Source: Candidatus Cloacimonadota bacterium
GTDB taxonomy: Bacteria; Cloacimonadota; Cloacimonadia; Cloacimonadales; JAFGVF01
Assembly (NCBI GenBank): GCA_016938155.1
Contig: JAFGVF010000040.1
Coordinates: 1 to 16,277, forward strand
Length of the DNA: 16,277 bases
Reading direction: 5' to 3'
The notes beneath the pieces were generated by a model. That model was not told the DNA's origin, searched no databases, and worked only from the letters and a program-made list of their open reading frames with translations. Of the stretch, positions 7,756 through 14,212 are shown in pieces. Made by a program: the position numbers and the translations under genes. Every line of letters begins with the position of its first letter. Within the stretch, counting starts at the first letter, position 1.

Positions 7756-8062
7756 ATCTTTCTACTTCCGATTCCAGAGTCCGATACAAATCCCCGAAGT
7801 CATCTTTACGATTCTCTTTCGCTGCACTCTCCAATTGCCGTCCTACTGCCGAGATAGCATCTAAAGAGAGATTCGCTCCCGTACCTTTTATCGTATGGGA
7901 TGCTATCCGAATACTCTCTACATCTCCGGTTACGATTAATTTCTTGAGATTATTCATGTCTTCGTCAATTGCATCATAGAAATCCTGCAATAACTCCCTG
8001 ATGAAATCCATATCCCCGATACGCTCCATTGCTGTTTTCTCATTAAAAACAGGTGCTGTCAT
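7724..8062 (-). CDS. Stand-alone HPt (histidine phosphotransfer) protein
   Basis: A 112-residue single-domain HPt protein that would relay phosphate between receiver domains in the cytoplasm. The phospho-acceptor is His56 in ASHTIKGTGANLSL, the classic H-x-x-K-G-x-x-x-x-x-G/L context, within a helical protein ending in a helix with EVERF. I chose the ATG at 8062 because GGAGG precedes it by 4 bases; the frame extends to 8092 without a comparable site. It is divergent from the hybrid kinase at 8222, whose receiver domain is the obvious partner, and its 3' end overlaps the flippase gene. Confidence 0.9.
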   Translation of the reverse strand: MTAPVFNEKTAMERIGDMDFIRELLQDFYDAIDEDMNNLKKLIVTGDVESIRIASHTIKGTGANLSLDAISAVGRQLESAAKENRKDDFGDLYRTLESEVERFKNFADGFLL

Positions 8063-8106
8063 CTTTCCTCCAGACTTAATGTCATTTAACAACGATTTTC
8101 ATTGTG

Positions 8107-8147
8107 TTAACTCTTGTAAAGGTTTTTTTCACACTTGATTAACTCTT
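8107..8147. repeat. Direct repeat TTAACTCTT between HPt and kinase genes
   Basis: The 9-mer TTAACTCTT occurs at 8107-8115 and 8139-8147, 32 bp (about three helical turns) apart, in the short divergent intergenic region. It could be a pair of regulator sites acting on either gene, or chance in AT-rich DNA. Confidence 0.3.
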
Positions 8148-8171
8148 TAATTCTTTACAGTTTAATATTTA

Positions 8172-8190
8172 TTATTGACATAACTTCACG
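8172..8190 (+). promoter_or_regulatory. Candidate promoter element for the hybrid kinase
   Basis: The 19-mer TTATTGACATAACTTCACG contains a perfect -35 box TTGACA (8175-8180), 42-47 bases before the kinase ATG. It matches a 19-mer upstream of tetR (10080-10098) at 17 positions. The -10 box is not clear. Confidence 0.45.
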
Positions 8191-8221
8191 ATTATGAAAT
8201 TATCAGATAGAATTTAGAAAC

Positions 8222-9907
8222 ATGGGGAAAAAAGTGAAATCAAGAATAGAGCATGTCCGTTCAATATTAGAAAGCAATGATACACCCGAAGAAAAGCTGG
8301 AAGCTTTAGCAAGCGTTCTTTTCTCAGAAAAAGATGAAATTACAAAATCTGATCTCTATGAATTGGCTAAAAGCAGTTTGTTACAAAATCGACCAACTTC
8401 CTCTTTTCTTGAGAGAATGAGCCATGAAATTAGGACTCCTTTACACAGTATTCTCGGATTTCTGGAGCTCTTAAGAGAATCTTTAATCGACACTGCCAAG
8501 CGGGAATATGTTAATGAAGCATATAAATCAGCCGAGTCTCTCCACTCAACTATCGACGACATTCTCTTCTATTCCAAGATAGAAAGTGGTCAAATAACAC
8601 TGAAAGAGACTGACTTCAATTTTGCTCTACTCATCGAAGATATTATAGACGAATTTCACCCTCTTACTGTCCAAAATAAACTGGAGATTGTATCATATAT
8701 CCCGAATCAATTATATCGCAACTTCTTTGCGGATTATGAAAAAGTGCATAAGATTATCTTTAATTTAATCGAGAATTGCATCCAATATACCGATAAAGGT
8801 CACATCCTGATGGAATTCAGTGTCATAAGTGAATCGAGTTCTTATACTGATATTGAAGCAAGGATTCTCAGTACCGGTATTGACCTGGATGAAACAAGTA
8901 TAAATCATCTATTCGACTCTTTTGCATATTTTGGAGCTTCCAATGGAGGGCTCTCAAGCTCAGGTTTAAGCTTGGTTATCAGTAAAAAGCTAACAGAAAT
9001 ATTAAATGGAAATCTGCTTGTTATCAGCCAGCCGGAACAGGGCTATATGTTCAAGCTTACTTTCCGGTTTGCAAAAAGCAGAATCATCTTTGAACCTCTT
9101 TTATTCCCAAATCTCAGTAATGTCGAAGTAGTTATTTTCTCTTACAGCGAGATTCAACAATCCAGATTACTCCGTTATTTCAGGGATATGAACACTGAGG
9201 CAAAAGCTTTCTCCGATGAAGATGATTTACTCGCTTATCTGAAGCTACACTCAGATGACTTCACGAATTTTCTGCTTGTCTCTGATATTATTTCTTTCAT
9301 CTCACCAAATCTCGGTATCTCTCAGGAGACCATTGATTTTATCTCCTCTCATAAACTCAAAACTATTTTCCTTAGACCTTTGGGAATCTCTTTCCCGGCA
9401 AACTACCCGATTAATGACGCTCAATATCTTCAGCAACCTCTTAAGCTAACAGAACTGGACGAAGTTGTTCGTAAAGTTATGGGTATTAATGCAGGTCTCC
9501 GCTTCCCTGCAGAACCGGATAGTGATACCTTTTCTGATGAAGTTAGAATTCTCATTTGTGAAGACAATGCTATCAATCACAAGCTTCTCGAGAATTTCCT
9601 ACGCGGTACATTCCAGAATGTCGATTTTGCTCGCAACGGAAGAGAAGGGATTATTAAAGCTGACAAGTATAAATACGATATTATCCTGATGGATTGCGAG
9701 ATGCCTATTATGGATGGTTTTGAAGCTACGAGACATATCAGAAATTCGCACGGTATCAATTCCGGGGTTCCAATTATTGCTCTGACTGCTCATGTCACAC
9801 GAGAAGATAGAGAAAAATGCTTTGCCTCCGGAATGATTGAGTTTATCAGCAAACCTTTCCGTAAAGAAAGCGTTCTTAAAACTATCCACAAATACCTGTC
9901 TTATTAA
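8222..9907 (+). CDS. Hybrid sensor kinase with degenerate ATPase and C-terminal receiver
   Basis: A 561-residue cytoplasmic protein with no membrane segment. After a short helical N-terminus comes a HisKA dimerisation domain with phospho-acceptor His68 (FLERMSHEIRTPLHSILGF), then a HATPase_c domain (about 165-285) with N-box NLIENCIQYT. The G1 motif, normally D-x-G-x-G, reads STGID (Ser217 where Asp is expected), and the G2 motif, normally GTGLGL, reads SSGLSL, so ATP binding may be weak. A region at about 300-420 resembles a receiver fold but lacks the acidic pocket and Asp. The last domain (441-561) is a complete receiver: Glu447/Asp448, phospho-acceptor Asp491 in LMDCEMPIMDG, Thr522 and Lys544. 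It probably acts with the divergent HPt gene. No strong ribosome site precedes the ATG. Confidence 0.9.
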   Translation: MGKKVKSRIEHVRSILESNDTPEEKLEALASVLFSEKDEITKSDLYELAKSSLLQNRPTSSFLERMSHEIRTPLHSILGFLELLRESLIDTAKREYVNEAYKSAESLHSTIDDILFYSKIESGQITLKETDFNFALLIEDIIDEFHPLTVQNKLEIVSYIPNQLYRNFFADYEKVHKIIFNLIENCIQYTDKGHILMEFSVISESSSYTDIEARILSTGIDLDETSINHLFDSFAYFGASNGGLSSSGLSLVISKKLTEILNGNLLVISQPEQGYMFKLTFRFAKSRIIFEPLLFPNLSNVEVVIFSYSEIQQSRLLRYFRDMNTEAKAFSDEDDLLAYLKLHSDDFTNFLLVSDIISFISPNLGISQETIDFISSHKLKTIFLRPLGISFPANYPINDAQYLQQPLKLTELDEVVRKVMGINAGLRFPAEPDSDTFSDEVRILICEDNAINHKLLENFLRGTFQNVDFARNGREGIIKADKYKYDIILMDCEMPIMDGFEATRHIRNSHGINSGVPIIALTAHVTREDREKCFASGMIEFISKPFRKESVLKTIHKYLSY

Positions 9908-10079
9908 AATTCAGGGGTTCTTCAATAGTCTGTGCGATTGTTTTGCAACACATCATCATTACTTTTTTTTAGTTGTACGACACTTAGAGACTTAGTAATT
10001 AATTAGAGGTATCCTGCCTCTGGTCTATTATTCTGTTTTCCGTTCAGAACCGCGAATTTTAAAACTTTCCGAAAGAAAT

Positions 10080-10098
10080 TTATTGACATAGTTTCACG
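10080..10098 (+). promoter_or_regulatory. Candidate promoter element for tetR
   Basis: TTATTGACATAGTTTCACG carries a perfect TTGACA box (10083-10088) and matches 17 of 19 bases of the element before the hybrid kinase. The tetR operator begins 19 bases after the TTGACA box, where the -10 box and start point would be, fitting autorepression. Confidence 0.5.
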
Positions 10099-10107
10099 CC
10101 TAAATAA

Positions 10108-10127
10108 GTTAGTGAATGTTCATTAAC
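10108..10127. promoter_or_regulatory. TetR operator 1 (upstream of tetR)
   Basis: GTTAGTGAATGTTCATTAAC is a 20-bp palindrome with 8 of 9 arm positions symmetric around TG. It lies 20 bases before the tetR ATG and shares its left half exactly with the palindrome before the cupin gene. Confidence 0.7.
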
Positions 10128-10147
10128 ATTACTTGAAAGGAAAAAAG

Positions 10148-10726
10148 ATGATACTTACAGAAAGGCAGAGTCAGATTGTGGATGCAGCGATAAAATTAAT
10201 CGCAGAGCAGGGTATTCAGAATCTAACAATAAAGAATCTCTCGGGTATTGTAGGTATCTCGGATGCAGCCATCTATCGTCATTTCAACAGTAAAGATGAA
10301 ATTGTGATGGCAATGCTTAATCACTTCGATACTATTTCCGGTTTTGTGCTTTCCGAAACAGAGACTGACGACCTATCATCTTTGGATAAGATAAAGAAAT
10401 TCCTCTTTGACCGATATAAACGCTTTTCGGAAAATCCAAAAGCAGCAAGAGTCATGTTCTCGGAAGAAGTCTTTAAAAACGATGAACGGTACACAGAGAA
10501 GATGCTTTCTATCATGCATCAACACGGGGAAAGTATCAGAGGTATCATCTTAGAAGGTCAGAAGAACGGGGAAATCAGAAGCGATATCCCTGCAAAACAA
10601 CTTTTTATTCTCATTTTCGGCTCTATGAGACTACTGATTACTCAGTGGAACATGCGGGATGCTTCCTTTGATCTATCAAGAGAAGGTGCCGAGTTATGGG
10701 ATTCCATCTGTAAAATGCTTAAATAA
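10148..10726 (+). CDS. TetR/AcrR family transcriptional regulator
   Basis: A 192-residue one-component regulator. The N-terminal TetR helix-turn-helix is clear: ILTERQSQIVDAAIKLIAEQG, then LTIKNLSGIVGISDAAIYRHF and NSKDEI (about 26-52). The rest is a helical ligand and dimerisation domain with no recognised pocket signature; it includes ARVMFSEEVF and ends in SICKMLK. I chose the ATG at 10148, preceded by AAAGGA; the frame reaches a TTG at 10133, but that would be less usual. It precedes cupin-hcp by 58 nt in the same direction, with matching palindromes before each, so it is the likely repressor of itself and of cupin-hcp. The inducer is unknown. Confidence 0.93.
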   Translation: MILTERQSQIVDAAIKLIAEQGIQNLTIKNLSGIVGISDAAIYRHFNSKDEIVMAMLNHFDTISGFVLSETETDDLSSLDKIKKFLFDRYKRFSENPKAARVMFSEEVFKNDERYTEKMLSIMHQHGESIRGIILEGQKNGEIRSDIPAKQLFILIFGSMRLLITQWNMRDASFDLSREGAELWDSICKMLK

Positions 10727-10744
10727 ATTTTTTTAAATTTGCTT

Positions 10745-10764
10745 GTTAGTGAATATACACTAAC
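10745..10764. promoter_or_regulatory. TetR operator 2 (upstream of cupin-hcp)
   Basis: GTTAGTGAATATACACTAAC has perfect 7-bp arms (GTTAGTG/CACTAAC) around AATATA and lies 20 bases before the cupin ATG. Its first ten bases are GTTAGTGAAT, identical to operator 1. Promoter boxes around it are not clear-cut. Confidence 0.7.
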
Positions 10765-10784
10765 TTATCTAAAGGAGATGTAAA

Positions 10785-11129
10785 ATGATTATTAAAAACT
10801 ATATTGATATTTCGGTTAATCCCAACCCCCACGGGATTGAGAGTAAGCAACTGCATAACTCTGAACATGCTGTTATAATGCACCTTTTGCTTATGAAAGG
10901 GGAAGCACTTAAGCTTCATGTTACGCCTGTAGATGTAGTGTTTTATGTGTTAGAGGGAAAACCTTCCATCACGGTGGGAGATGAAACTATACAAGTTTCT
11001 AAAGACAGTCTTGTAGAAAGCCCCAAAGATATTCCGCATACTATTGCAAATAATACGGATGAAACGGTTAGAGTATTGGTTATCAAAACTCCCCGTCCAA
11101 TTCAGAAAACAACAATTTTAAACCAATAA
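10785..11129 (+). CDS. Small cupin-domain protein
   Basis: A 114-residue single-domain cupin. The first motif region is GEALKLHVTPVDVVFYVLEGKPSITVG (about 39-65) and the second is SPKDIPHTIANNT (about 84-96). Only two histidines are in the usual metal-ligand region (LH in motif 1, PHT in motif 2), fewer than a full set, so metal binding is uncertain. A strong AAGGAGATG site precedes the ATG. The gene sits between the TetR operator and hcp, 21 nt before hcp, so it is co-transcribed with it. A role in nitrosative-stress defence or small-molecule sensing is inference from position only. Confidence 0.88.
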   Translation: MIIKNYIDISVNPNPHGIESKQLHNSEHAVIMHLLLMKGEALKLHVTPVDVVFYVLEGKPSITVGDETIQVSKDSLVESPKDIPHTIANNTDETVRVLVIKTPRPIQKTTILNQ

Positions 11130-11150
11130 AGAAAAATAAAGGAGTAAACA

Positions 11151-12761
11151 ATGAGTATGTTTTGTTTTCAATGTCAGGAAACGATTGGAAATCAAGGTTG
11201 TAAGTATCTTAAGGGAGCCTGCGGAAAGCCTGCAGAAACATCTTCTCTTATGGATGTATTGATTTATACTCTCAGGGGTATAGCTATCGCATCGGAAAAT
11301 AAGTACGATGCAAAAAACGGTTTATTTATCGCAAAATCACTCTTTGCAACAATTACAAATGCCAATTTTGATGAAGAGAGAATCATGGCACTCATTCGGG
11401 AAGGACTGGCTATCCGAGATAGTCTGAAACCTTTTACTGTAGAGCATGATACTCTTACATGGTTCGGCTCAACCCGTGAAGATTTCATGGAAAAGGCTAA
11501 ATCAGTAGGAGTTCTGGCAACAGAACATGAAGATGTTCGTTCTCTTCGTGAATTGCTCATCTATGGTTTAAAGGGAATCTCTGCCTATGCAGAACATGCT
11601 GCCGTACTTGGGAAAGAGAATGATGAAATATATCGCTTCCTAATGGAAGGATTAGCCTCCACAACTAAAAACCTTACTGTTGACCAGATGGTTGGATTAG
11701 TTATGAAAGCAGGTGAGGTTGCTGTTAAAACTATGGCACTTCTCGACGAAGCAAACACCTCATCCTACGGTAATCCTGAAATTACGGAAGTTAATATCGG
11801 TGTTGGCACAAATCCCGGTATTCTAATTTCAGGTCATGACCTCAAGGATATGGAAGAACTTCTCAAACAGACCGCAGGGACAGGGATTGATGTTTATACT
11901 CACTCTGAGATGCTTCCGGCAAATTATTACCCCGCTTTCAAGAAGTATGATCATTTTGTAGGCAACTACGGTAATGCCTGGTGGAAGCAGAATGAGGAAT
12001 TTGAAAGCTTCAATGGTCCTATTTTAATGACAACCAACTGCATTATTCCGGTTAAGGAATCTTACAAGAATAGAATCTTTACAACCGGAATGGCAGGTTA
12101 TCCCGGTGTTAAGCACATTGCAGATAGAAAGGATGGCGGTTCAAAAGATTTCTCTGAAATCATCGCCTTAGCCAAAACCTGCCCTGCTCCAACGGGTATA
12201 GAAACAGGTAAGATTGTTGGTGGTTTTGCTCATAACCAAGTTTTGGCACTGGCAGACAAGGTAGTTGCAGCCGTTAAATCCGGTGCAGTAAAACGCTTTG
12301 TTGTGATGGCCGGATGTGATGGAAGACACACCACAAGAAGCTATTTTACTGATGTTGCAGAAGCACTCCCGAAAGATACTATCATTCTTACTGCCGGTTG
12401 TGCTAAGTATCGTTATAACAAGCTCAATCTTGGTGATATTGGTGGAATCCCCAGAGTATTGGATGCAGGTCAATGCAATGATTCATACTCTCTGGCTGTG
12501 ATCGCTCTGAAACTGAAGGAAGTTTTCGAATTAAATGATATCAATGACCTTCCAATCTCCTTCGATATCGCCTGGTACGAACAGAAAGCCGTTGCTGTTC
12601 TGCTTGCCCTACTCTCACTTGGTGTTAAGGGCATCCGCTTAGGACCAACACTTCCTGCTTTCTTATCACCTAATGTTGCCAAAGTTTTAGTGGATAACTT
12701 CGACATCAAACCCGTAGGTGCCGTAAAAGATGATATTGCTGCTATGATGGAAGGAAGATAA
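11151..12761 (+). CDS. hcp: Hydroxylamine reductase / hybrid-cluster protein (prismane)
   Basis: A 536-residue cytoplasmic iron-sulfur protein. Hcp carries a [4Fe-4S] cluster and a hybrid Fe-S-O cluster and reduces hydroxylamine or NO; in some bacteria it also acts in S-nitrosylation. N-terminal cluster cysteines are C5, C8, C17 and C24. Hybrid-cluster ligands are all visible: H229 (GHDL), E253, C297 (TTNCIIP), C389 (AGCDGRH), C417 ([10 protein letters not shown]), C442 (DAGQCNDSY) and E477 (WYEQKAV), with spacings that follow the characterised Desulfovibrio enzyme. It ends just before a strong terminator and is controlled with the cupin gene, probably by the adjacent TetR. No hcr reductase gene is nearby, so its electron donor lies elsewhere. 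Confidence 0.97.
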   Translation: MSMFCFQCQETIGNQGCKYLKGACGKPAETSSLMDVLIYTLRGIAIASENKYDAKNGLFIAKSLFATITNANFDEERIMALIREGLAIRDSLKPFTVEHDTLTWFGSTREDFMEKAKSVGVLATEHEDVRSLRELLIYGLKGISAYAEHAAVLGKENDEIYRFLMEGLASTTKNLTVDQMVGLVMKAGEVAVKTMALLDEANTSSYGNPEITEVNIGVGTNPGILISGHDLKDMEELLKQTAGTGIDVYTHSEMLPANYYPAFKKYDHFVGNYGNAWWKQNEEFESFNGPILMTTNCIIPVKESYKNRIFTTGMAGYPGVKHIADRKDGGSKDFSEIIALAKTCPAPTGIETGKIVGGFAHNQVLALADKVVAAVKSGAVKRFVVMAGCDGRHTTRSYFTDVAEALPKDTIILTAGCAKYRYNKLNLGDIGGIPRVLDAGQCNDSYSLAVIALKLKEVFELNDINDLPISFDIAWYEQKAVAVLLALLSLGVKGIRLGPTLPAFLSPNVAKVLVDNFDIKPVGAVKDDIAAMMEGR

Positions 12762-12786
12762 CCCCCACTAAGCACTATTTAACTAC

Positions 12787-12824
12787 AGCCCCTCAATCGA
12801 GGGGCTTTTACATTTTCTTTTTTT
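12787..12824 (+). terminator. Intrinsic terminator after hcp
   Basis: AGCCCCTC and GAGGGGCT pair over 8 bp around loop AATC, followed by TTTTACATTTTCTTTTTTT. It begins 25 nt after the hcp stop. Confidence 0.93.
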
Positions 12825-13097
12825 CCAAAGACATTACGCCCTTATTCTATCACATTTGAAATATTTCCATCTTTTAGAATAATCTCCAAATTCTACCGGA
12901 TACTTATGCTATCTCACTATCCCTTCCGCTTCACAAAGAATATGCCAGCTATATCTAATTAGTTGACTATGATCTATTTATGAGCGTATCATGCCCATTC
13001 TATGGACTTGATTCTCATCCTCTATGCCCTATCTACAGGAGATGCTTTATCTATAGAAAAAGTTAAGCACAAATTGTGGATAACTTTAGCCTATCCC

Positions 13098-13141
13098 AGG
13101 GAGGGTCTAGGGAGGCTCTAGGGAGATTCCAGCGAAATTCC
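13098..13141 (+). repeat. G-rich 11-bp direct repeat array with quadruplex potential
   Basis: Four 11-bp units begin at 13098, 13109, 13120 and 13131: AGGGAGGGTCT, then AGGGAGGCTCT, then AGGGAGATTCC, then AGCGAAATTCC. Four GGG tracts (13099, 13103, 13110, 13121) with loops of 1, 4 and 8 bases satisfy a loose intramolecular G-quadruplex pattern. The units drift progressively from left to right. Confidence 0.8.
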
Positions 13142-13231
13142 ACCGTCTTTAGATAGTGCATTGAGGAAGCATAATGATGGAAATTGGAGAAAATGGAAAA
13201 TGGAGCATGGGCGGAAAGAAACACAAAAAAA

Positions 13232-13273
13232 TACGGATGCACAAGGACAGACAGGGACAGACAGGGACAGACG
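13232..13273. repeat. 10-bp array of CANGGAC cores, left arm
   Basis: Cores CAAGGAC (13242), CAGGGAC (13252) and CAGGGAC (13262), with a degenerate TACGGAT (13232), repeat at exactly 10 bp. They are the reverse-strand form of the GTCCGTG family at 13366-13415. Confidence 0.75.
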
Positions 13274-13365
13274 CAGATTGAAACTGATAAGCACATACAA
13301 ACACTAACAAACAGTGTGGTACAAAAACAAAGAAAAAAAAGATCACTCCTGGCTGTTATGTCTTA

Positions 13366-13415
13366 GTCCGTGATTGTCTCTGTTAGTCCTTGTCTGTCCG
13401 TGTGTGTCCGTGAAA
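13366..13415. repeat. 10-bp array of GTCCGTG cores, right arm
   Basis: Five units start at 13366, 13376, 13386, 13396 and 13406, exactly 10 bp apart: GTCCGTG, GTCTCTG, GTCCTTG, GTCCGTG, GTCCGTG, each with a variable 3-base tail. The segment at 13386-13399 pairs with 13 of 14 bases of the left arm. Confidence 0.8.
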
Positions 13416-13425
13416 GGAATATATT

Positions 13426-13455
13426 AAAAAAGGCAGACAATGAAGTCTGCCTTTT
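13426..13455 (-). terminator. Intrinsic terminator of the Mpv17-like gene
   Basis: On the minus strand AAAAGGCAGAC and GTCTGCCTTTT form an 11-bp stem around TTCATT, followed by a T-run, 23 nt after the stop codon of the leftward gene. A-rich sequence on the other side means it could also work rightward. Confidence 0.92.
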
Positions 13456-13477
13456 AAAAAAAACAAATGATAGCAAC

Positions 13478-14014
13478 TCACTTTCTGTTAAAAAGTCCCA
13501 GCAACAAACCCAGAGCAACAGACCAGAGGGCAGCTAAACCAATCTGATAGTCCTTCGGCAACATGAAAGTAATCGTATGAGCTGGAATCCAGAACCAAAT
13601 GAGGCATAAGAGACCCTTATCAAGACCTTTCCAGTTCTTTACTTTCAGAGGAAGATTATCAAGAACGCGATGCCCGATAACAAGAGTCATCCCGAATTGC
13701 AGATTCATGAGCGTGGAGACCATAAAAGCAAAGAGAAAAGTACCTTTTTCGGCTTGTGGCAGGAAAGCCGGGACATGGTTTTGAAGCCCGGGAATCAGGC
13801 CTTCTGAATATCCGACAAAGACTGCTTTAATCAAAACAGCGAGAAAAGCCCATTCAATCATTTTCCAGATTGTGATGAGGGGAGTGAAAGGGAAAAAAAA
13901 TTTCTTGGCAGAAATCCATTTAGATATAAATTCGCCCAAGGTACCCAAAATGGCAAATTGAATCATTGCCATATATATAGGATGAGCTTTGACTGCGGTT
14001 ATATACCAGTTCAT
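13478..14014 (-). CDS. Multi-spanning membrane protein, Mpv17/PMP22-like
   Basis: A 178-residue protein with about four to five hydrophobic segments. Two features recall the eukaryotic Mpv17/PMP22 channel-like family: an N-terminal segment HPIYMAMIQFAILGTLGEFI (11-30), like the family HP..T....G.L...GD pattern, and a C-terminal segment IWFWIPAHTITFMLP followed by a W in a last helix (W164), like WP..Q..NF..VP..R...W. These are pattern resemblances, not proof of homology. The start at 14014 has an AGGAGAT site. The gene is monocistronic, ended by its own terminator, and divergent from the C25 gene with about 200 bases between. Function unknown; transport across the inner membrane is a guess from the family. 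Confidence 0.6.
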   Translation of the reverse strand: MNWYITAVKAHPIYMAMIQFAILGTLGEFISKWISAKKFFFPFTPLITIWKMIEWAFLAVLIKAVFVGYSEGLIPGLQNHVPAFLPQAEKGTFLFAFMVSTLMNLQFGMTLVIGHRVLDNLPLKVKNWKGLDKGLLCLIWFWIPAHTITFMLPKDYQIGLAALWSVALGLLLGLFNRK

Positions 14015-14212
14015 ATTATCTCCTGTGTATTAATTCTTTGAGACTTAGTCAAAAATAACGGCTAACAGTCAAGTAATTAATATCTGTTTGAGTTACCATT
14101 GAGGAGGTTTTTGGTTAACTTATTAGGAAACTATGATTTTGAGAAAGGTAATTGCATAAGCAATGAAAAGTTTTATCTAACAAACCTACCGAGTAACTTT
14201 GCAGGAGGAATT

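Larger units (their letters stand above)
12825..13425. other. Gene-free stretch with periodic repeat arrays
   Basis: About 600 bases between two terminators, with no supported gene. The first half (to about 13090) is AT-rich sequence with no recognised element apart from one DnaA-box-like 9-mer at 13075-13083. The second half holds a G-rich 11-bp array and a pair of opposed 10-bp arrays. Open frames across the arrays are by-products of the repeats. Confidence 0.65.

Noticed and set aside
9599..9889. Minus-strand open frame of 96 codons
   Set aside because: It is antisense to the conserved receiver domain of the hybrid kinase.
10005..10021. AGAGG/CCTCT hairpin after the hybrid kinase gene as a terminator
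   Set aside because: The stem is only 5 bp with a 7-base loop and no T-run follows; the kinase gene shows no convincing intrinsic terminator.
13075..13083. Perfect DnaA box (TTATCCACA on the minus strand)
   Set aside because: A single box with no cluster, AT-rich unwinding element or dnaA/dnaN neighbours does not make an origin.
13302..13308. Possible third TetR half-site CACTAAC
   Set aside because: There is no opposing half-site at the right spacing and no gene start nearby.
13063..13366. Several overlapping open frames of 60-77 codons
   Set aside because: Their low-complexity Ser/Cys/Val or Thr/Asp/Arg runs are translations of the 10-bp repeats in different frames.
13232..13415. CRISPR-like array
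   Set aside because: Units are 10 bp with 3-base spacers, far shorter than CRISPR repeats and spacers, and no cas genes are present.
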